From Candidatus Poribacteria bacterium (GTDB lineage: Bacteria; Poribacteria; WGA-4E; WGA-3G), in contig JAJEAG010000042.1 in NCBI GenBank assembly GCA_022824265.1, forward strand, positions 89,615 to 153,614: 64,000 nt of DNA, given 5' to 3'. Under the pieces are notes generated by a model. It saw nothing but the letters and a program-made list of their open reading frames with translations, was not told where the DNA came from and did not search any database. This document shows, one piece after another, positions 24,529 through 33,554 of the stretch. Position numbers and translations under genes: made by a program. The first letter of the stretch is position 1; each line of letters starts with the position of its first letter.

Positions 24529-24863
24529 GTAGATGCGAGGTTTCCTCGCCCGCACATATTCACGCACCTCTTTTCTCACATTATCGTAGGTGCGAGATCA
24601 CCACACCCGTATCACGCACCTTTTACATAACATTCTGTAGGAGCGATCTCATAATCCAGACCATCCCTCTACCTCCGAACCAACCTCTTATCCTGAAAAT
24701 CCTGAAATCCTGAAAATCCTGGTTCAGACAATACGTAGGGACGGGGTCTCCCGCACATATTCACGCACCTTTTACATAACATTCTGTAGAAGCGATCTCA
24801 TAATCCAGACCATCCCTCTACTTCCGAACCAACCTATAATCCTGAAAATCCTGGTTCAGACAA
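24529..24863. repeat. Cluster of nested direct repeats with R1-type hairpin cores
   Basis: The gap 24288-25016 has no convincing gene. TCACGCACC...GGTTCAGACAA occurs twice as a ~100-120 bp direct repeat (24612-24731 and 24761-24863), sharing ACATAACATTCTGTAG and ATAATCCAGACCATCCCTCT. CCCGCACATATTCACGCACCT occurs at 24549 and 24750. The hairpin core GTAG..GCGAGGTTTCCTCGC (24529-24549) matches the cores of repeat R1 at 6383 and 10431. This looks like several insertions or a local duplication of one repeat family. Confidence 0.7.
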
Positions 24864-24922
24864 CAAGCGATTCAGACAAAAAAACCGACAATTGAATGTC
24901 TCTGACAAGATAGACTGTATGA

Positions 24923-24951
24923 TTGACAACTATAGAGAAATAGATTAAAAT
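24923..24951 (+). promoter_or_regulatory. Sigma70-type promoter for the dehydrogenase operon
   Basis: TTGACA (24923-24928), a 17-base spacer and TAAAAT (24946-24951), 65 bases ahead of the ATG at 25017, with AAGGAAACAG as ribosome site. This is one of the best promoter matches in the window. Confidence 0.65.
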
Positions 24952-25016
24952 ACGATTGGTGTTAAAATCATATATGAATTAAGTTCATCTGGAAGAACTA
25001 ATCTAAGGAAACAGAT

Positions 25017-26066
25017 ATGAGCAAAACAAGAAAAGTTGTGATGAGGAATGATGCGGGTCAAATCTGGACAGAAGAACAAGAAACCCCTGCACCCAAACCG
25101 GGGCAACTGCTAATTGAGGTGTACGCCTCTATGGTCAGTCCCGGTACAGAACTTGGTGGTTTCAAACGGAGACGTGAGAATCCACGTTCTGCGACACAGC
25201 AACGTCCCTTCGGATATACGAATGCTGGTGTCGTCATCGGAAAAGAGGGGGATTGCGATGAATTTGAGATCGGCGACAGGGTTGCTGGTATGGGTGGCGG
25301 ATATGCGTTACACGCAACTTATGCATGTGTTCCGCATAACTTGTGTGCTAAGATACCCGATAACGTCAAGGATGAGGAAGCCGCATCAATACATCTTGCG
25401 GCGACAGCTCTCCATGCAGTGCAACGCGGACGTATCCGTATCGGTGAAAATGTAGTCGTCGCTGGTTTAGGTATTGTTGGACAATTCGCATCACAGATTG
25501 CAAAGACTGCTGGTGCTTATGTCATCGGTTTAGATCAACTGCCATTGCGGTTAGGAATCGCAGAAACTGCTGGGATTGATCTCGCAATTAATGTATCTGA
25601 AACAGACCCAATCCCAATTGCTCAGGAATTCACTAATGGATACGGTATGGATTGTGGAATTATTGCCTTTGGCGGAGACGCAACAAGTGCTTTTCAACAA
25701 ATTCGCGCAATGCTGAAAACAGCACCTGATACGCACAAAATGGGACGGATTGTTATCGTTGGTGGTGCAAGCATTACACACGGTTTTGCTGCGGGACTTG
25801 GAAACGTAGATGTCATTAGCGCGGCACGAACTGGTCCAGGTTACCACGACGAGGAATATGAACATGGTGCAGATTACCCGCCTGTGTTTGTCCCTTGGCC
25901 AACACAACGAAACTTAGAATTAGCATTGAGATTGATGTCAGAAGGTAAAATTATGGTGCAACCTTTGATAACTGATATTGCCCCAATTGAACAAGCATCT
26001 GAAGCATGTGAAAAGTTGATACAGACCCCAAATGAAGCGTTAGGTGTAATCTTTACAATGAAATAG
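25017..26066 (+). CDS. Zinc-type medium-chain alcohol dehydrogenase (MDR) family protein
   Basis: A 349-residue MDR protein with an N-terminal GroES-like domain and a C-terminal Rossmann domain (VVAGLGIVGQFASQIAKTAGA). The first catalytic ligand region reads YASMVSPGTELGGF, lacking the Cys-His of classical zinc alcohol dehydrogenases; this variant is common in a group of sugar-alcohol and bacteriochlorophyllide-type MDRs whose substrates are mostly unknown. The acetyltransferase gene follows 17 bases downstream. Expected activity is NAD(P)-dependent oxidation or reduction of a small substrate in the cytoplasm. Confidence 0.85.
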   Translation: MSKTRKVVMRNDAGQIWTEEQETPAPKPGQLLIEVYASMVSPGTELGGFKRRRENPRSATQQRPFGYTNAGVVIGKEGDCDEFEIGDRVAGMGGGYALHATYACVPHNLCAKIPDNVKDEEAASIHLAATALHAVQRGRIRIGENVVVAGLGIVGQFASQIAKTAGAYVIGLDQLPLRLGIAETAGIDLAINVSETDPIPIAQEFTNGYGMDCGIIAFGGDATSAFQQIRAMLKTAPDTHKMGRIVIVGGASITHGFAAGLGNVDVISAARTGPGYHDEEYEHGADYPPVFVPWPTQRNLELALRLMSEGKIMVQPLITDIAPIEQASEACEKLIQTPNEALGVIFTMK

Positions 26067-26083
26067 AGTGGTGTAAGAAATAT

Positions 26084-27295
26084 ATGGAAATTAGAGCAGC
26101 TCGCGAATCAGAATTAGAACAGGTCGTTGAACTCAACTGTATGGCGTTTAACCCAAACCAGCACGAACGATATTGGCAGTATGTACGAGGAGATAGCAGT
26201 TACAGACTATCACAGACACGAGTCGTTGTTGTAAATGATAGGGTTGTTTCCACTTTACGCGTTTGGGAACGGAGAATAAGAATCGGTGCAAGTCTTGTAA
26301 CGATGGGTGGTATCGGAGGAGTATGTACGCATTCAAAATACCGTGGTGTCGGCTATGCCTCTGCATTGATGCGACAAACAATAGACTATCTACAGACAAC
26401 AAGTTGTGACCTTGGAGTATTGTTTACAATTATCCCTGAAACGTTTTACCACAGATTCGGGTGGATATCCTTTCCCTTAAATGGTTTTCAAATAAAGTCC
26501 AATCACACAACATCATCGGAAGGTCAATCTGTTTTACAGGTGCGTGTTTTCAATGTAGAAACTGATTTAGATGCTGTCGCTTCAATACACGACCTCGCCA
26601 ATTCCCAACAAAGCGGAACTGTTTCTCGAACACGCGCTTATTGGGATATGGAACCCTCACGTATACGCGGTATCCTCCCGACCGTTGTCACACATCAAAG
26701 GGGTGACATCCTCGGATATCTCAACTATGAGATAGATGAAAAGTGTGCTGAGGTACTTGAGGTAGGATATATTCCTGATAACATTAAAGTTTTAGATACT
26801 CTTGTATCACATTTATTGCAAGTTAGTAAAACAGAAGGTGTTGACGAGATAACAGGTGTATTTAACCCTCAACATCCATTTGTAGAACGTCTGATTGCCA
26901 GATGTAACACTGAATTAACCCACACTACAGATACTGCAATGATGTTGTATGCTGTGACTTTACCTGTGCTGCTACGTCGTCTTGTTGTTGGATGGGAATC
27001 GCAAATTGCTGCCTCCGAACAGACGTTTCCATCACTCGCTGTGAAATTCCCTACTGTCAATAACCAACAAGCAGTACTGCGATACGATGGAAACGGTACA
27101 ATACAGATCACGAATGATGCATCTAATGCAGTTGATTTGGATTTTAACGAGGAAGATTTCTGGCAACTTCTTTTCGGAGAAATTGGTTGGAATCAGGTCA
27201 ATTTGGATACGGCTGTTTCTGATGAGATCTCAGAGTTTTTGCGGGTTCTGTTTCCAAAACGTGATGTAATCTTTTGGTATCCTGATCGGTATTAA
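26084..27295 (+). CDS. Eis-like GNAT family N-acetyltransferase
   Basis: A 403-residue protein. The N-terminal GNAT core has the acetyl-CoA loop VCTHSKYRGVGYASALMRQT, and FYHRFGW is the usual strand-helix element of the Eis group. The overall length and the C-terminal ~110 residues ending FPKRDVIFWYPDRY fit the three-part Eis architecture (two GNAT-like folds plus an SCP2-like domain). Eis proteins acetylate amines such as aminoglycosides or lysines; the substrate here is unknown. It is the second gene after the promoter at 24923, followed after one base by the DNA methyltransferase. Confidence 0.82.
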   Translation: MEIRAARESELEQVVELNCMAFNPNQHERYWQYVRGDSSYRLSQTRVVVVNDRVVSTLRVWERRIRIGASLVTMGGIGGVCTHSKYRGVGYASALMRQTIDYLQTTSCDLGVLFTIIPETFYHRFGWISFPLNGFQIKSNHTTSSEGQSVLQVRVFNVETDLDAVASIHDLANSQQSGTVSRTRAYWDMEPSRIRGILPTVVTHQRGDILGYLNYEIDEKCAEVLEVGYIPDNIKVLDTLVSHLLQVSKTEGVDEITGVFNPQHPFVERLIARCNTELTHTTDTAMMLYAVTLPVLLRRLVVGWESQIAASEQTFPSLAVKFPTVNNQQAVLRYDGNGTIQITNDASNAVDLDFNEEDFWQLLFGEIGWNQVNLDTAVSDEISEFLRVLFPKRDVIFWYPDRY

Positions 27296-27296
27296 A

Positions 27297-28223
27297 GTGA
27301 ATGAGAATATGGAAAAACCGAAACATGAAGCTCAAAGGCAAGGCACACAGACAAGTGCTTTTGGAACACAGGGAAAAATAAACCACAACTCCAGTGAATT
27401 TTATAAGGGAAAACTTTACGCTGATCAAGTCCCTCCTGAACCAGAAACATGGATAGAAAACCCTATTCCTCCTGAAAACCTTGACCAACTCTATTGTGCT
27501 TCAAGTGAAAAAATGTCAGAGATTCCAGATTCCAGTATACATCTCATGGTTACTTCCCCTCCCTACAATGCGAAAAAGGAATACGATGACGATCTGTCAT
27601 TGGAAGAATATAGAGAACTCCTACGTGCTGTGTTTGCCGAAACTTACAACAAGTTGGTGACCGGTGGTAGGACGTGTATTAATATTGCCAATTTAGGTCG
27701 GAAACCTTATATTCCACTACATAGCCACATCATGGAGGATATGTTGGAAATAGGCTACTATATGCGGGGTGAAATAATCTGGGACAAAGCCGCAAGTGCG
27801 GGAAGTTCTACCGCTTGGGGAAGTTGGTTGTCAGCTGCGAATCCTGTGCTGAGGGACGTTCACGAATATATCCTTGTTTTCTCCAAAGGTTCTTTCTCTC
27901 GGAAACGCAACGGTAAAGAAAATACTATTTGTAAAAAGGATTTTTTAGAGTGGACAAAAAGCGTCTGGACATTTCCTTCTGTATCTGCGAAACGGATTGG
28001 ACATCCTGCGCCGTTTCCTGAAGAACTTCCACATCGATTGATTCAGTTATATACATTCGTCGGTGACGTTGTTTTGGATCCATTTTGTGGGAGTGGGACA
28101 ACCTGTTTGAGTGCTGTAAAATCAGATAGACATTATATCGGATACGATATTGAGGAGAAATATATTGATCTGGCAAATGAGCGGATAAACCAATATACCA
28201 GTCAGATTCCTTTGCCTATATAA
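27297..28223 (+). CDS. DNA methyltransferase of the amino-methyl (N4-cytosine/N6-adenine) type
   Basis: A 308-residue enzyme. The catalytic motif TSPPYN lies in the N-terminal third and the SAM motif DPFCGSGTT near the C-terminus, the circular order of beta-group methyltransferases. TSPPY is more usual for N4-cytosine enzymes than for N6-adenine ones. The start is GTG at 27297; an ATG four codons later is equally possible. No restriction endonuclease or specificity gene is adjacent, so it looks like an orphan methyltransferase with a possible epigenetic or protective role. Confidence 0.88.
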   Translation: MNENMEKPKHEAQRQGTQTSAFGTQGKINHNSSEFYKGKLYADQVPPEPETWIENPIPPENLDQLYCASSEKMSEIPDSSIHLMVTSPPYNAKKEYDDDLSLEEYRELLRAVFAETYNKLVTGGRTCINIANLGRKPYIPLHSHIMEDMLEIGYYMRGEIIWDKAASAGSSTAWGSWLSAANPVLRDVHEYILVFSKGSFSRKRNGKENTICKKDFLEWTKSVWTFPSVSAKRIGHPAPFPEELPHRLIQLYTFVGDVVLDPFCGSGTTCLSAVKSDRHYIGYDIEEKYIDLANERINQYTSQIPLPI

Positions 28224-28448
28224 GTTGCCTTATTGTTTATGTTGTGTTCTACCCAAACTACAAACTATTACCATTTCTAACATATAATGTCTCTTTTTTT
28301 GTAGCACGAACTTTTAGTTTGTGGTCCTGAAAGATTACAACCATAATAACCGTAAATGAGACAATAATTTATAGAAATGGCATAAATACGCCTAACTGCT
28401 GATATTATTGACTTGCAGGATATCGCATTAATTGTTAAAATAACCGCT

Positions 28449-29300
28449 ATGACATTAGTTGAAGCCATTCTTCTCGGCATTTTGCAAGGACTTACCGAAT
28501 TTCTCCCTATCAGTAGCTCAGGACATCTGGTTTTAGCGCAGAAATATCTTGGATTGAAAGAACACCTCGTCTTTTTTGACGTTATGCTACATTTAGGCAC
28601 ACTATTCGCTGTGCTTGCTGTATATCGTGAGGCAATAGGGAAATTAGTGATCGGTGGATTTTCAACTCTTGGGAAGGCACAGTTTTACCGGAATTCCATT
28701 ACAACAGTTAATACATCGGTTGAACTCAGGTTTATATGGTTAATCCTTCTCGGAACTATACCGACAGGCATCATCGCTGTGCTGTTCAAAGATCAGTTGG
28801 AATCCTTTTTCGGTAATGTGCATCTTGTTAGCATCATGCTAATACTCACGGGTATAATACTCCAATTACCTCGCCTGAAAAGACAGGAAACGGATAGTGC
28901 CAATTCTCAAACAGAAAACATGGAAACATGGCATGCACCCCTTATCGGCATTGCCCAAGGTTGTGCAATTACCCCAGGCATCTCACGTTCTGGCGCAACA
29001 ATCTCGCTTGCGCTATTTTTGGGTATACCAGCAAAAACTGCAGCGGAATACTCCTTCCTGCTCTCTATTCCTGCGATACTTGGCGCAGTTATCCTGAAAT
29101 TAAAGGATATTGGAGACACAACAATCCCATACTATATTTTAGCTGCAGGAATGCTTGCATCCTTTATTATCGGTTATATTGCGCTGCGGTTTCTATTAGT
29201 TGTGTTGAATCGTGGAAAATTCTCTCTATTTTCCTATTACTGTGTTGCCTTAGGATTCGTTTCACTTTTCGTATCCATCTTCGTTGCGCCAATCCAGTAG
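28449..29300 (+). CDS. uppP: Undecaprenyl-diphosphatase
   Basis: A 283-residue integral membrane phosphatase of the BacA/UppP family that recycles the lipid carrier for peptidoglycan and surface glycans. I start at the ATG 28449; an upstream TTG in frame is less likely. The two family motifs are present: LQGLTEFLPISSSGHL near the N-terminus and GISRSGATISLALFLG in the middle. Its location opposite a glycan operon fits, since those enzymes use the same carrier. The last 64 bases overlap the convergent methyltransferase gene. Confidence 0.95.
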   Translation: MTLVEAILLGILQGLTEFLPISSSGHLVLAQKYLGLKEHLVFFDVMLHLGTLFAVLAVYREAIGKLVIGGFSTLGKAQFYRNSITTVNTSVELRFIWLILLGTIPTGIIAVLFKDQLESFFGNVHLVSIMLILTGIILQLPRLKRQETDSANSQTENMETWHAPLIGIAQGCAITPGISRSGATISLALFLGIPAKTAAEYSFLLSIPAILGAVILKLKDIGDTTIPYYILAAGMLASFIIGYIALRFLLVVLNRGKFSLFSYYCVALGFVSLFVSIFVAPIQ

Positions 29301-29965
29301 GTAGAAACGCATCCGAGTACCCTCTTATTGTGGCGTAATACATCTACTGTTAGTCCGATGTTTTTTAGAATCCGACATATCTTTTTATCGTTTTGTAACG
29401 TGTTTCGAATTATCTTTTTTCCTGTCAATCTATATATAATACTGGCAAGATACATCTGCAGAGGTTTTATTCTGAAACGTTTGAGATAGCGGAGCGGAAA
29501 ACCTAATCCATGTCCAGAAATAGCGAGGGTACCACCTATCTTTAGTACACGCGCGAGTTCAGATAACGCTTCTTTATCGTCAGGCACGTGCGGCATCACA
29601 AGGAAACACGTTACAAGGTCGAAAGATTTGTCTGCAAATGGTAAGGTTGGAAGTGATGCGTTGATCAGTGAAGGTTTTGTTGAAGAAGGTCGTATTAATT
29701 TTCCCATTCTGGAACGTCCAATAGTTAAGAATCTCTCGTCAATGTCAACGCCGACAAGTAGTTTCGGACTATGTTTAGACAGTATGACAAGATGGTTCCC
29801 CGGTCCACATCCGACATCCAAGACGTTTTTACCTGTTGCCTTGATATTAAGCGCGTCAAGTTGCTTTCGCGTTGTGCCTTGTTCTAACTCACGATAAGCA
29901 TTCTTAATATATGCTCTGTGCCATTGTGTTAAATGGTTATTCGCCATAATATAGTATTTACCCAT
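29237..29965 (-). CDS. Class I SAM-dependent methyltransferase
   Basis: A 242-residue methyltransferase with motif I NVLDVGCGPGNHLVIL, the acidic VGVDID, and the post-motif LPFADKSFDLVTCFLVMPHV. The C-terminal half has a basic stretch (RYLKRFRIKPLQMYL). It is the last gene of the minus-strand glycan operon, so a role in methylating a sugar, lipid carrier or polysaccharide is likely but unproven. The start overlaps the preceding deacetylase by 37 bases; a second Met at 29947 would shorten this to 19. The 3' end overlaps uppP by 64 bases. Confidence 0.85.
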   Translation of the reverse strand: MGKYYIMANNHLTQWHRAYIKNAYRELEQGTTRKQLDALNIKATGKNVLDVGCGPGNHLVILSKHSPKLLVGVDIDERFLTIGRSRMGKLIRPSSTKPSLINASLPTLPFADKSFDLVTCFLVMPHVPDDKEALSELARVLKIGGTLAISGHGLGFPLRYLKRFRIKPLQMYLASIIYRLTGKKIIRNTLQNDKKICRILKNIGLTVDVLRHNKRVLGCVSTYWIGATKMDTKSETNPKATQ

Positions 29966-30834
29966 TTTACAATCCGCTGTGGAATTCCCGTCAACTCAGC
30001 GCGAAAACGGATGAGTCCAGCATCATCACTAATCGGAATAGTCTTCATTTGATACGGAGATATATCACTCCTATTCCATCCTATGTCTACCGTGCGTGCA
30101 GAGCAGAATCCCGCAGCTTTGACAATCTCAATCTCGCGTTCGGTATAATCCCCATTGGGATAACTAAAGTGATGACATTCAATACTCAAGTGTCTTTCTA
30201 AATCAATTTTACTACCAAGTATCTCTTGTTTACATTCTGTTTCCGTACAGTTGGGAAGGATCGGATGGAATTGGGTGTGAGGTTGGATGTCAACGTAAGG
30301 CATCATCTGTTTCATTTCATTTAAACTAAGTGCTTGTCTATCTTCGTATTCTTTTTCCGGTTCAAAATTAGATGTCTGACTAAGATGTGTTAACCGTTCT
30401 GCATTTGGTAGTCTTTTTAGATGTTCTTTTTCCTTCTTGGATAGGGTAGGTATTCTAAACCAGAAATGTCGATGTGTGTTGATTATCTGCGTGCATACAT
30501 AGATTGTTGGGGAGATGTCGTATCGCATAATTATTGGCAAGAGTGCTATATTTCCAGCATGACCATCGTCAATTGTAATCACAACGCTCTTCGGTGGAAT
30601 GTTGGAAAAATCTTTATTATGGATTGATGTGACTAACAGGTCTAATGAAATAATGTTAAAATGACGGGAAAGGTAATCTGTATGTTTAGCGAATATTTCT
30701 GGTTGTACATCGTGGTATAAGAGAACTGCAACCTTGTTTTTGCAGAACCATTCTCTGGTGAGAAATGGAATACCGAATAGAAGGACAACTGCTGAAATAA
30801 TACTCTTTATAAAGTCTCCGAGCTTGATAGACAT
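29929..30834 (-). CDS. Polysaccharide deacetylase family protein
   Basis: A 301-residue protein of the NodB/CE4 group. One N-terminal membrane segment (residues ~8-26) is followed by VAVLLYHDVQPE, the metal and catalytic VITIDDGHAG, QPHTQFHPIL (metal His residues) and HFSYPNGDY, the usual order of CE4 motifs. It probably removes N-acetyl groups from an extracytoplasmic glycan or lipid-linked sugar. It lies 7 bases after the GT4 gene and overlaps the methyltransferase. Confidence 0.9.
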   Translation of the reverse strand: MSIKLGDFIKSIISAVVLLFGIPFLTREWFCKNKVAVLLYHDVQPEIFAKHTDYLSRHFNIISLDLLVTSIHNKDFSNIPPKSVVITIDDGHAGNIALLPIIMRYDISPTIYVCTQIINTHRHFWFRIPTLSKKEKEHLKRLPNAERLTHLSQTSNFEPEKEYEDRQALSLNEMKQMMPYVDIQPHTQFHPILPNCTETECKQEILGSKIDLERHLSIECHHFSYPNGDYTEREIEIVKAAGFCSARTVDIGWNRSDISPYQMKTIPISDDAGLIRFRAELTGIPQRIVKWVNTILWRITI

Positions 30835-30841
30835 GATATTA

Positions 30842-31936
30842 CTATACGAAACTTTGATATATCTCTTCTAATTTTTGGATAGATTTTTCCGTGTTGAACT
30901 TCTGCTGTATAGTGTTGCGTGCGTTTTTTCCTAATTCTCTGGCAAACTCAGGTTCTATCAATATTCGATTTATTGCTGCCTCTAACGCAACTGAATCTTG
31001 TGATGGAATACTGATACCGTTCTTCTCGCTATCAATCAGATCTTTGATTCCACCCACATCTGATGCGATGCATGGCAAACCGATACCCATCGCCTCGATA
31101 AGTGCATTAGGGGAGCCTTCGTGAAGGGATGGAAGCACAAAAAGATCTGCCTTTAAGAGTTCAGAGAATACATCTTCACAAAAACCCGGAAACATCACCT
31201 TATCAGATAACTTGTGATCCGCTGTGAGTGTGCGGAGTTCCGATTCCAGTTCACCATCACCAAGGAATTTACATCTCCAATGAACATAGTTTTTGTTAAG
31301 TAAACTCAACGCCTCAATTAAATAGTGATGTCCTTTTTCAGGCGCGAATCGTCCTACGCTGACAATTAACTTCTCTTCAGATGATTTTCTCTGTTTCTGT
31401 GTCCATGCCTCAGTCGGCAATTCCAGTAAATTTGGAATGCTAATAATCCTTTTATGTGGATAGAGTTGGAGAAGATTACGTTGTATCTGATCTGAATTAG
31501 TCAGTAAACAGTCGGTAGTATTGTAAATGAGTTTTTCTGTAAGCCAGAGTCGGAATTTGCCATATCTGGCATGGTAATCCCCGCGCTGTGATGCTATGAA
31601 CGGAATCTTACGCAATAGACCGAACTTACGGGAAATACCACATAGGAAATTAGAATACCACAGCCAACTGTGGACGATGTCCGGTTGAACTGCCTTGATA
31701 ATTCCACCAAGTGTGAAGGCTTTTTCTATTAGTTTCTTCCGGCTGCTTTCACCTGAAAGTGTTGTGACATCTTGAACACATTTCAATGACGTAAGTTCAC
31801 CGATACGTTCCCCTTCAGCACGACTTAGGACTACGAATACTGCATATTGGTCAGGAGTGAACTGTGCTAATGTCTTAAGTAATTGCGATTCTGCACCGTC
31901 TTTTGCCATGGAATCAATGACATAGAGAATCCGCAT
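30842..31936 (-). CDS. Glycosyltransferase family 4 protein
   Basis: A 364-residue GT-B fold enzyme from the ATG at 31936, where MRILYVIDSMAKDGAE is the usual N-terminus; the frame extends further but inside the previous gene. The C-terminal half has VSVGRFAPEKGHHYLIEAL, MFPGFCEDV and the nucleotide-sugar motif FVLPSLHEGSPNALIEAMGIGLP. It transfers a sugar from a nucleotide donor during glycan assembly in the cytoplasm. It follows the membrane glycosyltransferase by 7 bases. Confidence 0.93.
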   Translation of the reverse strand: MRILYVIDSMAKDGAESQLLKTLAQFTPDQYAVFVVLSRAEGERIGELTSLKCVQDVTTLSGESSRKKLIEKAFTLGGIIKAVQPDIVHSWLWYSNFLCGISRKFGLLRKIPFIASQRGDYHARYGKFRLWLTEKLIYNTTDCLLTNSDQIQRNLLQLYPHKRIISIPNLLELPTEAWTQKQRKSSEEKLIVSVGRFAPEKGHHYLIEALSLLNKNYVHWRCKFLGDGELESELRTLTADHKLSDKVMFPGFCEDVFSELLKADLFVLPSLHEGSPNALIEAMGIGLPCIASDVGGIKDLIDSEKNGISIPSQDSVALEAAINRILIEPEFARELGKNARNTIQQKFNTEKSIQKLEEIYQSFV

Positions 31937-31943
31937 GATGATA

Positions 31944-33437
31944 TTACCAATATGTGTAAAGGTGGACTTCTGACAAGATGAGCTGTGCAACTAACATTCC
32001 ACCAACCCAATATAGATCTGAAAGCGGTCGTGTAGTAAGATGTTTAGCAACAGGTATAACGAGAAACGGCACCATGAAAATCCAGATACGTTCTACCTCC
32101 ATTGTAAACAGGGTCGAAAAAGTGAAAAATAGGAGCGTTATTAGAAAACCGATAACATAGGTGTCTGTTTTTTCTGGAGATAAAATCCATGAGAAACCTG
32201 TTTGATTGCTTCCATTCCCCTGTTTCCACTCCTGAACTGTTGAAACAATTTGACGTATCCAGACCACTGTAATTGGAATACCTACACCCATAAGAAATGC
32301 GAAAAGATTTGCAATGCTTAGATGGAAATACCGACCTACGCTTTCATAACCGGTTCCCATTCCTGCTTGGTCTTTTTTAATCGCTGCCCAAAGTGCGTCA
32401 AACGGTTGGAAATCGGTGAGTATACTAAGAAAAATGTAGAATCCAATAAAACCTGTTGCTGCAAATGCCAAAACTTTCAAGTATTGCACGAACCTGTTTC
32501 GTTCTAACAATGCGACAACACACATAAAGACACCAACGACAACAGTCGCATAAGTCATAAACATTCCAAATGCAAGTGATATACCCGTTAATAAACTATA
32601 AGGTCGAAATGCGTCCAACTGAAGATATGGTTTTGTTTCCCGTTCTCTCGCTTCATAAAATAGGTAGAGACTAAGAATTGGGAACACACTAAAAGGACCA
32701 TCCATAGATGTCGTGGTGAACATGACGAAGTTAGGGGTGATTAGGAATAGTAGCAGCGAATAAAGTGCCACCTTTTTCCCGTAAAGCCGTTCACCGAGTT
32801 TGTAGATTGGTATCACTACAATTACGGTAAATAGAATTGACACTAACGATGCAGAAACGAGATTATAACCGAAGATTGCGCTAACAATCCATAAGAAGAT
32901 GACACCACCAGGTGGATGTGTACGCGTGTGTCCTGAAAATTCATTGAACAGTTCAGGTTTGCTGAAATCTCGTAAGAATTCCCGAAGTCCAAGTTGGTCT
33001 ATATACGGCACATCTGCATAGTATTCCTGTCCTGATCGGGTGTAGGATTCCAATAATGCTAATATCTTTACAGGTTCATCATCAATGGTAATTTCACGGA
33101 ATCCATCAATTTGTGCAACACTAATATTGATAGCAATGAAGCAGATTATTGCGAACAATATCAATTGACGTGAACTTAGGTTGATAGAAAGGACATACTT
33201 ATAACAGAGATAAAGGAAACCGATGCATACTATTAGTGCGGGTAATATCCACAAACTCAGACTAAATTGAGTTTGGGCATAGAGTGGGACAAAGTGTCTG
33301 CTATAGTTTACTGCGCCAAGGTTAAGACCTGTCTCGCGCATGATAAAAAACAGAATAATGTGGTAAAAGAGGAAGAATAGTACAAGGAAATATATTTGTA
33401 CAGGAATAGATCGGATCGCTTTTTGCAGGTATTGCAT
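31944..33437 (-). CDS. Membrane glycosyltransferase of the ArnT/PMT (GT39-like) type
   Basis: A 497-residue integral membrane protein with about a dozen hydrophobic helices. The acidic ITIDDEPVK loop and the HTRTHPPGGV segment are of the type seen in lipid-linked sugar transferases of the dolichyl-phosphate mannosyltransferase/ArnT fold. It probably uses an undecaprenyl-phosphate sugar outside the cytoplasmic membrane. It is the first gene of the minus-strand operon GT39-GT4-deacetylase-methyltransferase. A short palindrome lies in front of it. Confidence 0.85.
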   Translation of the reverse strand: MQYLQKAIRSIPVQIYFLVLFFLFYHIILFFIMRETGLNLGAVNYSRHFVPLYAQTQFSLSLWILPALIVCIGFLYLCYKYVLSINLSSRQLILFAIICFIAINISVAQIDGFREITIDDEPVKILALLESYTRSGQEYYADVPYIDQLGLREFLRDFSKPELFNEFSGHTRTHPPGGVIFLWIVSAIFGYNLVSASLVSILFTVIVVIPIYKLGERLYGKKVALYSLLLFLITPNFVMFTTTSMDGPFSVFPILSLYLFYEARERETKPYLQLDAFRPYSLLTGISLAFGMFMTYATVVVGVFMCVVALLERNRFVQYLKVLAFAATGFIGFYIFLSILTDFQPFDALWAAIKKDQAGMGTGYESVGRYFHLSIANLFAFLMGVGIPITVVWIRQIVSTVQEWKQGNGSNQTGFSWILSPEKTDTYVIGFLITLLFFTFSTLFTMEVERIWIFMVPFLVIPVAKHLTTRPLSDLYWVGGMLVAQLILSEVHLYTYW

Positions 33438-33462
33438 TTGTTTTATGCAGCAAAATAAAGAT

Positions 33463-33483
33463 ATAGACTATAGTATAGTCTAT
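33463..33483. promoter_or_regulatory. Palindrome in the divergent promoter region
   Basis: ATAGACTA (33463-33470) and TAGTCTAT (33476-33483) form a perfect 8-bp inverted repeat with a 5-base centre. It lies between divergently transcribed genes (glycan operon and WD40 gene) and contains TATAGT/TATAGTCT-like -10 material, so an operator or overlapping promoters are possible. Confidence 0.35.
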
Positions 33484-33554
33484 TATCTTACCATGTATTT
33501 TGTTGTTGTCAATATTTATTTGAATCATGAGCGTCAATCTGATAAATTAACTTT

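Noticed and set aside
24529..24863. CRISPR array
   Set aside because: Direct repeats are long, few, unevenly spaced and nested, with no constant short spacer; no cas gene is in the window.
28277..28600. Minus-strand frame overlapping the start of uppP
   Set aside because: Overlaps the conserved uppP N-terminus and has no protein-like features.
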